Shown here: positions 8,457 to 17,589 of the stretch, piece after piece
Position numbering within the stretch: position 1 is the first letter of the stretch
How the letters are laid out: each line of letters begins with the position of its first letter
DNA from: Microbulbifer mangrovi
Lineage (GTDB): Bacteria > Pseudomonadota > Gammaproteobacteria > Pseudomonadales > Cellvibrionaceae
Assembly (NCBI RefSeq): GCF_002009015.1
Contig: NZ_LZDE01000341.1
Coordinates: 1-64,000 of the forward strand
DNA: 64,000 nucleotides
Direction of reading: 5' to 3'
The notes under the pieces: generated by a model
What the model was told of the DNA's origin: nothing
What the model saw: only the letters and a program-made list of their open reading frames with translations
Database searches by the model: none
Made by a program: the position numbers and the translations under genes

Positions 8457-9484
8457 GCGGGCTCAAAACTCTGCAGGTGTTGATGAATTCGTTGATAAAA
8501 AAGATCCGGCAGCTGGGCCCGCGCCTCCATGGCCCACCAGTGACCCTGCCAGAAATCCCGGCATTTGACCGCATCTTTCATGGTCATGATCACGGGCGTC
8601 ACTCCGTCTAACTGCAATTCCTGCTGGCAGAACTGGTGATGGTCCGGAAAGGCCATCTCCATCACGGTAAAACCGATATCCCGCAACGCGTTAAAAAACC
8701 GCTGGGGATTACCAATCGCCGCCACCCCGTGACACGGCCCTACTTCCGGGCCCGACTCAATTTTCAGGGTAGATGTCTGATCGAGATTGAACTGATGCCA
8801 GAGCGACGGCTGCAACTCCATGGTGAAGTCGCGTTCCTCACCCACCTGGGATTCCACCAGGGCATTGGGCTGACCGTTAACCACGACCATGTCCACACTG
8901 CGCAGTCGATCTGCGGATTCCCGAAGCGGGCCGCGGGGCAACAAATGCTCGTTGCCGAGACCGCGCTGACCATCCACGACACAGATTTCCATACTACGCC
9001 ACAGACCATAGTGCTGGAGACCATCGTCAGAAAGGATTACGTCGCAGCCATGATCAGCAATCAGGGCAGTCGCTGCTTCCGCACGCTTGGGAGACACCAT
9101 AACCGGCAGACCGGTCATCAGGTGCAGCATGAGCGGTTCGTCACCGGATTCCAGAGGGTGGGATTCGGCGGTGACATTGTAGGGATAGTGCTTGGCGCGA
9201 CCGCCGTAACCGCGACTGATAATGCCGGGATTACGTCCCCGCTCTTTCAACCAACGGCCGAGCTCGGCGACCAGAGGCGTTTTGCCAGCGCCGCCAACGG
9301 TAATATTTCCTACCACGATTACCGGCACTGGTAACGGCTCTGGTTGATTACGTTGCTTGCGCCAGCGACTGCCGTGGCGGAACGCAAGCTCCAGCGGCGC
9401 CAGCAAAGGCAGCTGAGTACCGTTTTCTTCACCGCCCTCGGTGGCCGGATACCAGCGTTTGTTCAACCAGTCTTCAAGCGACAT
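8453..9484 (-). CDS. lpxK: Tetraacyldisaccharide 4'-kinase
   Basis: 343 residues. LpxK phosphorylates the 4' position of the lipid A disaccharide to give lipid IVA at the inner-membrane surface. The P-loop [10 protein letters not shown] is visible near residue 65, followed by a Walker-B-like [14 protein letters not shown]. The first ~50 residues (WLNKRWYP... LELAFRH) correspond to the membrane-associated N-terminus. GGAG precedes the ATG. It sits between msbA and kdsB, so lipid A phosphorylation, flipping and Kdo activation are encoded in one unit. Confidence 0.95.
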   Translation of the reverse strand: MSLEDWLNKRWYPATEGGEENGTQLPLLAPLELAFRHGSRWRKQRNQPEPLPVPVIVVGNITVGGAGKTPLVAELGRWLKERGRNPGIISRGYGGRAKHYPYNVTAESHPLESGDEPLMLHLMTGLPVMVSPKRAEAATALIADHGCDVILSDDGLQHYGLWRSMEICVVDGQRGLGNEHLLPRGPLRESADRLRSVDMVVVNGQPNALVESQVGEERDFTMELQPSLWHQFNLDQTSTLKIESGPEVGPCHGVAAIGNPQRFFNALRDIGFTVMEMAFPDHHQFCQQELQLDGVTPVIMTMKDAVKCRDFWQGHWWAMEARAQLPDLFYQRIHQHLQSFEPA

Positions 9485-9522
9485 TGCGCGATGCGCTCCT
9501 ATCCCCGTTTCGAATTTTTATC

Positions 9523-11361
9523 TCAGCCAATGGCTCCGCCGGACTGCTGCTGAAGTAACAGCGCGTATCGACCGCCGCGCTCCAGCAATTCACGGTGGGT
9601 GCCACTTTCGACAATACGCCCCTGATCCATGACCAGGATACAATCTGCATTTTCAATGGTACTCAGACGATGCGCGATCACAAATGTCGTACGATTTTTC
9701 ATCACCTCAGCGAGCGCAGCCTGGATGTGACGCTCGGACGCGTTATCCAGGGCAGATGTCGCTTCATCCAGCACCAGCACCGGTGAATCCTTGAGCAGCG
9801 CCCGCGCAATAGCCAGTCGCTGACGCTGACCACCGGAAAGAATCTGGGCGTTATCCCCGAGCACCGTATTGAGGCCATCCGGCAACTCTTCGATAAAGTC
9901 GCGCGCGTGGGCCAGGTCTACCACACGCTCTACATCCGCTTCGGGCTTGCCCTCGAGCTCGCCGTAAGCGATGTTGCGATACACCGTATCGTTAAACAGC
10001 ACGATATTCTGCGAGACCAGACTGATCTGCTCGCGCAACTCCGCAACCGGCACATCGGTAATATCCACCCCGTCCAACAGGATTCGCCCGGACGTAGGAT
10101 CGTAAAATCGGGATAACAGACTGACCAGTGTGGTTTTGCCGGACCCGGACGCCCCCACCAGGGCAACCGTCTGTCCTGCGCGCACCGAGAAATCGATATC
10201 ACTCAGTACTTCCGGGCCGTCTTCGGAATAGCGGAAACCGAGATGCTCGAAAGTCACTGCCCCGGTTACAGGGCTTGGCAGTTGCAGATCGCCGCCAGTG
10301 GGCTCCTTGGGTGCGTCAAACACCTCGAAAATGCTTTCCGCCGCGGCAATCCCTTTCTGAATCTCGGCATAGACCTCGGAGAGATTTCTGATTGGCTTCG
10401 CCAGCGAGGCCGCGGCGCCAATATAGGAAGCAAACACGCCAGCGGTCATGGATTCCACCATACCGGGCGCCAGGGCAAACCACACCAGCACCGCGGTAGC
10501 CAGCCCCACCAGGGTCTGGATCACCGACACGCTGGCATTGTCGGCCACCACCAGTTTCATAAACTGCTGACGGTTGGCATTGCTTGCAGCATTAAAACGA
10601 GCGTTTTCATAGGCTCGGCCTCCGTACATACGGACGACTTCGTAGCCGTTGATTGCTTCCTGAGTCACATGGGTCACATCGCCCATGGTGTTCTGGATCC
10701 GATGGCTAAGCTTGCGGAAACGGCGACCAACAATACTCACAATGCCCGCGATAATCGGCACAAACAGGAAAAATGTCAGGGTCAGCTGCCAGTTCACCAG
10801 CAACAGATAGGTCAGCAGACCAATGGCAGTAAAGGAGGAACGGATCAGGGTCCGCAGTGCCTTGGTAATGGAGTTGGTCACCTGCTCCACGTTGTAGGCG
10901 ACCTTGGAAATCAGGAAGGCACCGGTGTAGCGATCGAAATAACTGCTGGGCAACTGGCCGATATGCTCGAACAGCTCGGTGCGCAACTGATGGATCACTG
11001 CCCGTGCCACATAAGAGAGGCCATAACTACCGACAAAATTCCCCACCGCGCGCAGCATAATGATCACCAGCATCGCGGACGGTACCAGCCAGCGGGCAGT
11101 CTCCTGAGGCATGATCCCGCCTGGGAAAAACCCGGCAACATACTTCGACAAAAATCCCCGTCCCTGCTCGATGCCGACGCCTACGGCATCCAGCAGCAGT
11201 TCGGTGACGGCAATCAGCACCACTTCCATACTGGAAAACAGCAGGAATCCGAGCACCGCGACAACAAACAGCGGCCACTGTGGTACAGCGTAAGAAAGCA
11301 GGCGGCGATAGGTTCTGCCGCCGTCACGGGGCTTGAGCACCGGCTGGGGGGATTTATCCAT
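9523..11361 (-). CDS. msbA: Lipid A export ATP-binding/permease protein MsbA
   Basis: 612 residues from ATG 11361 (MDKSPQPVLKPRDGG). This is a half-transporter that flips core-lipid A across the inner membrane as a homodimer. The N-terminal ~330 residues hold six membrane segments; the ATPase domain follows with Walker A GASGSGKTTL (about residue 404), the signature [15 protein letters not shown] and Walker B VLVLDEATSALD (about residue 532). The longer frame to 11397 adds 12 residues without family match. It lies about 40 bases before lpxK and 110 after exbD, as in other gammaproteobacteria where msbA and lpxK are paired. Confidence 0.95.
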   Translation of the reverse strand: MDKSPQPVLKPRDGGRTYRRLLSYAVPQWPLFVVAVLGFLLFSSMEVVLIAVTELLLDAVGVGIEQGRGFLSKYVAGFFPGGIMPQETARWLVPSAMLVIIMLRAVGNFVGSYGLSYVARAVIHQLRTELFEHIGQLPSSYFDRYTGAFLISKVAYNVEQVTNSITKALRTLIRSSFTAIGLLTYLLLVNWQLTLTFFLFVPIIAGIVSIVGRRFRKLSHRIQNTMGDVTHVTQEAINGYEVVRMYGGRAYENARFNAASNANRQQFMKLVVADNASVSVIQTLVGLATAVLVWFALAPGMVESMTAGVFASYIGAAASLAKPIRNLSEVYAEIQKGIAAAESIFEVFDAPKEPTGGDLQLPSPVTGAVTFEHLGFRYSEDGPEVLSDIDFSVRAGQTVALVGASGSGKTTLVSLLSRFYDPTSGRILLDGVDITDVPVAELREQISLVSQNIVLFNDTVYRNIAYGELEGKPEADVERVVDLAHARDFIEELPDGLNTVLGDNAQILSGGQRQRLAIARALLKDSPVLVLDEATSALDNASERHIQAALAEVMKNRTTFVIAHRLSTIENADCILVMDQGRIVESGTHRELLERGGRYALLLQQQSGGAIG

Positions 11362-11472
11362 AAATATCTTGGCAGCGTGTTCTCCGCAACAGACCACCCG
11401 CGGCTGCGTACCAGCTGCGGGGACATTGTGAATACGGCATGCGTCGTATCCAGCGGTTCAACACTTTATAGA

Positions 11473-11892
11473 TTACTGTTCGTCCGGCTGCCGGGTGGTG
11501 ATGCTGAGATGAACAAATCCCAGCTGGCCCGCGGCATCCATGGCACGAACCACCGCCTGATGTTGCGCGGTGGCGTCTGCGGTAATGATCAGCGGGCGAT
11601 TGTACTCGCCACCGGACACTTCCGACAGTGCAGATTTGAGAGTGGCGAGTTTCTTGTTGATCAGTGCCCGGCCATCAACGGAATAAGAGCCGTCAGCATT
11701 GATCAGCACCTCTATGGTAGAGGGTGGACTCTCTGCCTGGGGGCCCGAGGCCTCCGGCAAGTTGAGCTCTAGATGACTCTCTTTGGTAAAGGTGGTGGAA
11801 ACCATAAAAAAGATCAGCAGCAGAAACACCACATCAATCAATGGCGTGAGGTTCACCCCATCCTGCTCTGTACTCTGGCGACGGAATTGCAT
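11473..11892 (-). CDS. exbD: ExbD/TolR family energy-transduction protein
   Basis: 139 residues from ATG 11892 (MQFRRQ), with AGGAG upstream. It has a short cytoplasmic N-terminus, one membrane helix with the proton-path aspartate (LTPLIDVVFLLLIFFMV) and a periplasmic C-terminal domain. With ExbB it forms the proton channel that drives a TonB-like partner. This pair is the one found in the comEC-lpxK neighbourhood of Pseudomonas. No tonB is present here, so the partner must be encoded elsewhere. It could energise the TonB receptor at 59023, but nothing in the sequence links them. Confidence 0.92.
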   Translation of the reverse strand: MQFRRQSTEQDGVNLTPLIDVVFLLLIFFMVSTTFTKESHLELNLPEASGPQAESPPSTIEVLINADGSYSVDGRALINKKLATLKSALSEVSGGEYNRPLIITADATAQHQAVVRAMDAAGQLGFVHLSITTRQPDEQ

Positions 11893-11921
11893 CAAGCGCT
11901 CCTGAATCTGTGATTGAGCGC

Positions 11922-12545
11922 TCAGGCCGCTGCTTCGATACGGCGGTCACTGTGCAGGGCGTCGACCAGTTTGACGGCCTCCTGCTCCATGGTCACCACG
12001 ATGGAGTCCACGCGGCGCTGGAAGTAACGATGCGCCATCAACGCCGGGATCGCCACGCTCAGGCCCGCTGCGGTGGTGATCAGCGCCTGGGAGATACCCC
12101 CGGCCAGTACACCCGCATTGCCCGTGCCTTCCAACATGATGGCGGTAAATACCTGGATCATGCCCACCACGGTACCCAGCAGACCAATCAACGGCGCCAC
12201 AGCGGCAATGGTGCCCAGCACATTCAGGAAACGCTCCAGCTCGTGCACCACCTGGCTGGCAGCCTCTTCAATACTGTCTTTCATGACCTCACGGCCATGT
12301 TTCGAATTGGCGAGACCCGCGGCAAAAATACGCCCCAGCTGGCTGGAATCGCGCAATGCCTTGATCTTTTCCGTGGTCAATTGGTTGTTCTTGAGCGAGC
12401 TCCAGACCTCACCCAGCAGCGCACGGGGGGCGATTTTTCGCTCGTTGAGCGTCCACAAACGCTCGATGAAAATCGCGATAACAGCTACGGAACAGAGCAG
12501 GATAGGCAGCATCAACCAGCCGCCGGACTTGATAATCTCTAACAC
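11922..12545 (-). CDS. exbB: ExbB/TolQ/MotA family proton channel protein
   Basis: 207 residues from GTG 12545, with GGGGCG about 8 bases before it. There are three membrane segments: near residues 8-28, then around LNVLGTIAAVAPLIGLLGTV, and around ISQALITTAAGLSVAIPALM. The last two contain the conserved MotA/TolQ/ExbB proline, threonine and glycine positions. It forms a pentamer around the ExbD helices in the inner membrane. It is the first gene of the envelope cluster, 29 bases before exbD. The upstream gap of about 220 bases ends at a terminator for the neighbouring gene and should hold the cluster promoter. Confidence 0.92.
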   Translation of the reverse strand: MLEIIKSGGWLMLPILLCSVAVIAIFIERLWTLNERKIAPRALLGEVWSSLKNNQLTTEKIKALRDSSQLGRIFAAGLANSKHGREVMKDSIEEAASQVVHELERFLNVLGTIAAVAPLIGLLGTVVGMIQVFTAIMLEGTGNAGVLAGGISQALITTAAGLSVAIPALMAHRYFQRRVDSIVVTMEQEAVKLVDALHSDRRIEAAA

Positions 12546-12763
12546 TTTTTATACGCCCCAGACTGCGGAAGGGTTTTGTTATGGGTTCTAGCTAAGTCGG
12601 AGACTCTACCACAGCTCTCCCGGTTGGCTAAGTGCTTGAGCAATATGAATTTTATCTCTGTGAACGAAGTTCCACACCACCCTGATCCGGCACACTTCCA
12701 GACAGTCAAGCCGACCCCAGGGGGATCCGGCTAAACAGTCACTCCATGCGATACCGGTATTGC

Positions 12764-12794
12764 AACAAAAAAACCGCCCGAAGGCGGTTTTTTT
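12764..12794 (-). terminator. Bidirectional rho-independent terminator
   Basis: AAACCGCC-cgaa-GGCGGTTT (12771-12790), with seven T after the stem on either strand. It lies about 50 bases past the stop codon of the gene at 12843 and closes the two-gene exported-protein unit before the exbB promoter region. Confidence 0.88.
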
Positions 12795-12842
12795 GCGGAG
12801 CCCTCATCGTGAGAGCCCCTGTCGATTGCGGCTGACTTCCGC

Positions 12843-13619
12843 TTAACGTCCCGGACGATCGGGGCGCTGCGGCTTTTCAGGACGCTCGGCCTTTTCCGGA
12901 CGAACCGGTCTTTCCGGACGATCCAGCTTGGCAACGCGCTCCGCCTTTTCGACCTTGGCCACCTTCTCGGCGCGCGCCAGTTCGCGCTCTGCACGAGCCT
13001 CGGAGCGCGCTGCGGCACGCTCGTCACGAGCGGCCATTTTTTCGGTCATATCCGGACGGTTGGAACGAATACCGCTCACTACTTCACCAAGATTGACACC
13101 CAGCTCGCGGGCAATCTGGCCCCAGCCCATACCGTCTACCTGGCGCATGCGCAGGATTTCGTTCAGGGATTCGTGGGCTGTCATGCCCTCCTCGCCCTCG
13201 AGCGCTTCAGCAGCAGACATACCGGCCAGCTGTTCGGCCAGCGCCATGGTGATCAGCACGTTGCCGTAACCCATGCCGTTGCCTGGCTCGCCGCCATCTT
13301 CTACTTCAGGGGCATCGACTTCCGTTCCGTCGGTTTCGGTGGTGTCCGTATCGGTATCGACAACCACTTCCTCACCTTCCGGAAGCGGCTCTACGTACTG
13401 GATGCTACCGTCGCGCAGTCCTGCCACCACACTGGAGGATTCCTCCCCGAAAAACTCACTGAAATAGCCGGCAATCCGCTCACCGGGAACCGTTTCCGCT
13501 ATTTCAACGACTTCGGTGGTATCCGTCTCTGGCATGTCTTCGTCGGCCCAAACCAGTGGCACGCTGACCAGGCCAGCCAGGGCTGCAGCCATCGCAGTAG
13601 ACTTGAATGGAATCTTCAT
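12843..13619 (-). CDS. Exported protein of unknown function with acidic middle and basic Arg/Pro/Glu tail
   Basis: 258 residues; I do not recognise a characterised family. Residues 1-25 are a signal peptide (MKIPFKSTAMAAALAG... LVWA), so the protein is periplasmic or secreted. Residues ~80-115 are highly acidic and Thr/Asp-rich (VDTDTDTTETDG). A folded segment around 120-185 contains QVDGMGWGQIARELGVNLG, which looks like a small helical unit. The last ~65 residues are a low-complexity Ala/Arg/Glu then Arg/Pro/Glu/Lys run (RPERPVRPEKAERPEKPQR) expected to be disordered. It follows the barrel gene at 13695 by about 75 bases and ends at a strong terminator, so the two form a unit. The opposite charges of middle and tail suggest self-association or binding to a charged surface polymer; this is inference. 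Confidence 0.75.
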   Translation of the reverse strand: MKIPFKSTAMAAALAGLVSVPLVWADEDMPETDTTEVVEIAETVPGERIAGYFSEFFGEESSSVVAGLRDGSIQYVEPLPEGEEVVVDTDTDTTETDGTEVDAPEVEDGGEPGNGMGYGNVLITMALAEQLAGMSAAEALEGEEGMTAHESLNEILRMRQVDGMGWGQIARELGVNLGEVVSGIRSNRPDMTEKMAARDERAAARSEARAERELARAEKVAKVEKAERVAKLDRPERPVRPEKAERPEKPQRPDRPGR

Positions 13620-13694
13620 CGCTGTTTTCTCCTGAGTGTTTCTGGATCCCGCCGTTTCAACAGCAAAGCGGAATCGCAGAGGGAAAAGTATTAA

Positions 13695-14528
13695 TCAGTT
13701 AGCTGGTCGATAGTTGACCTGAATGCCAAAACCCTGGTCGGGGCTGCCGTCCGCCAGTCCGACGTAGCCGTAGAGCATGCCGCTCCACTGTGCACTGAGC
13801 TTGTGGCTGTAGTAGCCGAAAATTTCGGTCTGCGGATCGTTGCCCGCAACGGCAGCCTGCTGGTAATCGAGAGATGCGCCGATACTGGAGACCTCATCCA
13901 GCCGATAACCGCTGCCCACGGAGGCGTACCAGACATTACGCAGCTCAACTTCAGGCAGATCGCCCTTGAATTTCTTGGCCAGGGTGACGAATGGCGTGAA
14001 GTTGTCCACCACAGTGAACACTTCTGTCTGCAGGGTGAAATCGGCTTCGCCAGTGCCAAGGCCTTTCGCCTCATCGGCCAGTGGCACCTTGTACTTTGCC
14101 GACAGATCTACAAAGTAACGCTGTGCGACGGGCTCCAGGCTGTAGGTGCCGGTCAGCCAGAGGTCACCGAGGCCAGACTCACTGGTAATTACCGTATCTG
14201 TCTCGCCACCCGGGTTATTACCGTTGCCATTACCCTGCCCGTTACCATTTCCCGGGCCGACGACGAAACCACCGTCACCACCGGGCACAACCCCGCCGGG
14301 ACCTTCAATCTGCGTCCACGGCAGTGAAGCCTTGAACGTCCAGCTGGTATTGGGTGAATAGCTGACGGTAAACGGGGTCGAAACAATATCGGTTTCCTGA
14401 CTGTTACCGTAGTCACCGCTGCTGATATCGGTACCCAGGGAATATTTCCACTGCTCCGCCGGGAGGCCCGTGGAAGTAGCTAAGCCGGCAGCGAACACAA
14501 CCGCGCCAGCAATCGGTTTAATCTTCAT
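13695..14528 (-). CDS. Predicted outer-membrane beta-barrel (transporter/phenol-degradation-type)
   Basis: 277 residues. A signal peptide (MKIKPIAGAVVFAAGLATST) is followed by alternating amphipathic strands such as FTVSYSPNTSWTFKASLPW, LWLTGTYSL and YGYVGLADG, typical of a 12- to 14-strand barrel in the transporter / meta-pathway phenol degradation group. Residues ~85-110 form an unusual loop of Gly/Asn repeats (GNGNGQGNGNGNNPGG), probably surface-exposed. It starts about 170 bases after the comEC stop codon on the same strand and is followed by the unknown exported protein. The cargo is unknown. The barrel assignment is reasonably safe; a solute-channel function is a guess. Confidence 0.72.
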   Translation of the reverse strand: MKIKPIAGAVVFAAGLATSTGLPAEQWKYSLGTDISSGDYGNSQETDIVSTPFTVSYSPNTSWTFKASLPWTQIEGPGGVVPGGDGGFVVGPGNGNGQGNGNGNNPGGETDTVITSESGLGDLWLTGTYSLEPVAQRYFVDLSAKYKVPLADEAKGLGTGEADFTLQTEVFTVVDNFTPFVTLAKKFKGDLPEVELRNVWYASVGSGYRLDEVSSIGASLDYQQAAVAGNDPQTEIFGYYSHKLSAQWSGMLYGYVGLADGSPDQGFGIQVNYRPAN

Positions 14529-14696
14529 GCAAATAACCAGTACATCATCTTGCTGAATCTGGCCTGCACGGTAACACCACGCCCCACCTTAAAACTGCGA
14601 CTGAGCTCTCATCCTGCTACCAATTGGTACGCCGATGAACACAACATGGAACCGCGCGCCTCCCGGTTGCACGGCGGTGCACATAGGCTATGTGCC

Positions 14697-17306
14697 TCAG
14701 CGCACGCTGGCCCCTTCGCCCGTGCACGCAGTAACCCCAGAGCGCCAGAATCTGGGCGTATTTCTCGCACAGCGTACCTGCGGCTGAGAACTTCCAGTAC
14801 TCCAGGCTACTGTAATCGCCCCCGTAATGGCGGTATTGAACAGGGTGGCGCCAGCTTTGCGGTATCGCGACACCACATCGGGATGCGGATGGCCGAAGTG
14901 GTGGCGGTAACCTGCACTGAACACCACCCTGCCGGGACGTGCCCACTGAATAAGGGCATTAGAGGAGGAAGTTCGCGATCCGTGGTGGGGTGCGACCAAC
15001 AGGTCAACCGGGGTAAAGTCGGGATAGGCTGCTCTTAGCTTGTACTCCACACTACTCGAGATATCGCCAGTCAGCAGGATCCGCACTCCCCGCCAGACAA
15101 GTAATGCCACACAGCTGTGGTCATTCTCTTCGCCATCCACTCTGTCCGAGTCTGGCCACAGCCACTGCACTGTCAGCTCATCAAGGCTATCTTCGCGTCC
15201 GGCATGGCAATGAAACTGGGGAACGGTTCTCAGCGGCACTTCGGGAGTACCGCGGTTGCTCCCCGCGAGCCGCTCTCCGAGCCACCCGGGAGCAACAAGG
15301 GCACCGATTTCCAATTGCCCGAGCACGCCGCTCACCCCGCCAGCATGGTCGCGATCACCGTGACTGACCGCCAGTAAATCGAGCTCCGCCCCGTATTCCG
15401 CCATCAGGTATGGCGCCACAATACTGCTTCCTGCATTCCAGCCACGACCGCTGCCTGCTCCCGTATCAAACAGCATCCGGTGATCCTCGGTGGCCGCGAC
15501 CACGGAGAGCCCCTGCCCCACATCCAGTACGGTGACATTGAGAAATGCCTGTGCCTCTCTCTGCCAGCCTCCGGGCAACAGCCCCGCAAAAACGACAGGG
15601 ACAAGACACCAACCCAGTCCACGGGCGGGAAATCCACGCGGTAACAGCAGTACAAAACAAGAAATGATCGCGAAAGCGAGAACTGCGGCCGAGGGGAGCT
15701 GTAGCGACTGCCACCCCGGTAGGCGACTATCTGCGTAGGCTAGAAACTCTAGCAGCCATGTCAGCTGGTTATCCGCGAGCCCCCAGAGAAAGTTACCTAC
15801 CGGCCCGGGGAATACCGCTCCGAGGAATACCAGCGGAAGAATAAGGAAGCCTACCCACGGAATCGCCACCAGATTCAGCAGCAAACCACTGGCACTGACC
15901 CCGGAAAAAATGAGAATTGAGGGCAGCAACAGACCAATTAGAATGGCCCACTGGCTCCGCAATGCACCAACACAGGCAACCCCGAATCTGCGCATGCCGC
16001 GACTCGTGAAGTTACTTGTCCAGGCGGCACCTGCGAGCTCTTCCTCGCGGACCCCCTCGCCTTGCCCTCCCCGCCCGCGAAAACGCAATAACAAAGCACC
16101 CACGGCAATAAAAGACAGCCAGAAACCCGCGTCGAGCACGGCCAATGGCTGTAACAACAGGACCGATGCCAAAGCGAGCCCGAATGCCAGACCACTCCCG
16201 AACCGTCTGCGATGTACCAGCGCGGCGATCACTACAAACGTCATGATCAGCGCCCGCTGGGCGGACAGCGGTGCGCCGCTTAACAGGGTATATGCCAACG
16301 CCGCTAGCAAAGCGGCTCCGCCCGCCCAAACCAGTGGGCTCCCCCTTCCTAGCAAGCCAAAGAAGCGGCCGAGCAGCCCGCCGGCCAGCAGGAATATCCC
16401 GGATACCATACCCACATGCAGGCCAGAGATCGCGAGCAAATGCGCAGTACCGGTTCTGCGCAGTAAGTCCCGGGTAGGCGTATCCACCCCACCCTTATCT
16501 CCCAGCAACAAGGCGCGTATCAGCGCCTGGTGCCGCAGTACGGGGCTCCCTGGTGATCCCCCAGTTATCCGATCCCGGACATATTCGCGTAACACATCAA
16601 TGCCATCTCCGGCAGCGATAAATTGGGGCTCCTCATCCCCGTCGCGCACGTATCCACTAGCGTAGATCCCCCGCTGTAACAGCCAGGCTTCATAGTCAAA
16701 GGTGTGGGGATTGAGACTTCCGCGGGGCTGCTTAAGGCGGACAACCAGTGCCCAGCGGCTACCTGCAGTGAGGTTTGGGGCCAATTTGGGATCAATGCGA
16801 TACCAGCTCAGGCGCAAACGCTGCCCGAGCAACTCGGTATTTTCGGCGTCGATAACCCGCGCGTTAAAACGGGCATCTTTGTGGCCAGTCGAAGGGACGA
16901 AGCTAGATCCGAAGCGAGAGACCGCAGGCGAGGACTGCGGCAGGGCGTTTAACTCGATGGTGACGCGATGATCGGTTCCATGGAGGGCTTCTGGCAGACG
17001 CTTGGTCAAAGCGTGATGGTTACTGTAGAGCGCCCAGCCGACCCCAAAGGCAATAGGTAAAGCCACCGACCAGGTTACCCAGCGTGCAGTACCGCTGACC
17101 GGGCGAGCCAATACCAGCAGGAGAGCCGCCAGCCCGATGACGCCCATCATCAGTACGCCCGCGCTATCCGCATTGCCCGGCAGCTCGGGCCATAGCGCCA
17201 CCTGGCCAATACCTACTGCCAGCAACCAGACACCAGATACTAGCGACGGCGTCCTCGGCAGGGTCACTTCGCCCACCCCATAACTGCCTTCCTTAGCTAT
17301 TCGCAT
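14697..17306 (-). CDS. comEC: DNA internalization protein ComEC/Rec2
   Basis: 869 residues. ComEC forms the inner-membrane channel for single-stranded DNA during natural transformation. An N-terminal OB-like periplasmic part is followed by the multi-spanning competence domain with its hallmark HLLAISGLHVGM (about residue 290). The C-terminal metallo-beta-lactamase-like domain has SHGDRDHAGG (about residue 650) and VAPHHGSRTSS, so the presumed nuclease site is complete. Its place upstream of exbB-exbD-lpxK is the Pseudomonas order, but two extra genes now lie between. No other competence genes are in the window, so transformability cannot be judged. Confidence 0.95.
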   Translation of the reverse strand: MRIAKEGSYGVGEVTLPRTPSLVSGVWLLAVGIGQVALWPELPGNADSAGVLMMGVIGLAALLLVLARPVSGTARWVTWSVALPIAFGVGWALYSNHHALTKRLPEALHGTDHRVTIELNALPQSSPAVSRFGSSFVPSTGHKDARFNARVIDAENTELLGQRLRLSWYRIDPKLAPNLTAGSRWALVVRLKQPRGSLNPHTFDYEAWLLQRGIYASGYVRDGDEEPQFIAAGDGIDVLREYVRDRITGGSPGSPVLRHQALIRALLLGDKGGVDTPTRDLLRRTGTAHLLAISGLHVGMVSGIFLLAGGLLGRFFGLLGRGSPLVWAGGAALLAALAYTLLSGAPLSAQRALIMTFVVIAALVHRRRFGSGLAFGLALASVLLLQPLAVLDAGFWLSFIAVGALLLRFRGRGGQGEGVREEELAGAAWTSNFTSRGMRRFGVACVGALRSQWAILIGLLLPSILIFSGVSASGLLLNLVAIPWVGFLILPLVFLGAVFPGPVGNFLWGLADNQLTWLLEFLAYADSRLPGWQSLQLPSAAVLAFAIISCFVLLLPRGFPARGLGWCLVPVVFAGLLPGGWQREAQAFLNVTVLDVGQGLSVVAATEDHRMLFDTGAGSGRGWNAGSSIVAPYLMAEYGAELDLLAVSHGDRDHAGGVSGVLGQLEIGALVAPGWLGERLAGSNRGTPEVPLRTVPQFHCHAGREDSLDELTVQWLWPDSDRVDGEENDHSCVALLVWRGVRILLTGDISSSVEYKLRAAYPDFTPVDLLVAPHHGSRTSSSNALIQWARPGRVVFSAGYRHHFGHPHPDVVSRYRKAGATLFNTAITGAITVAWSTGSSQPQVRCARNTPRFWRSGVTACTGEGASVR

Positions 17307-17589
17307 TTATTTCGCGCTGAAAATGACTATTGCCAACTGCGCAGGAATTCCTTTCCACAACGCCGATTAGATAGGACCAACTCATCAAGCTCAAGTCACA
17401 CGGCTCGGCAACATAGCCCGCTCGACACATGCCTTAACTGTCATTCCCGACGTTAAAACCCCGCCCCTGAAACCGTCAGGTCATAAAACGTTAAGAAAAT
17501 ATTCACGTTTCACATGGTTGTAACAAAAGAGCCGCAAAATGCGCGGCATCTAAACAACTGCTCTCACTTATTACATTCAGAGATCAACC

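Noticed and set aside
10243-11772. Plus-strand frame of about 500 codons across msbA and exbD
   Set aside because: It spans two real genes on the other strand, is rich in His/Gln/Gly as expected of an antisense shadow, and has no recognisable fold.
11473-12545. exbB/exbD as flagellar motor or TolQR of the Tol-Pal system
   Set aside because: Neighbours are lipid A genes rather than tolA/tolB/pal or flagellar genes, and the order matches the ExbB/ExbD pair next to lpxK in Pseudomonas.
14216-14290. Gly/Asn-coding repeat as a possible microsatellite or CRISPR-like array
   Set aside because: It is a short imperfect coding repeat within the barrel gene, with no spacer-repeat structure.
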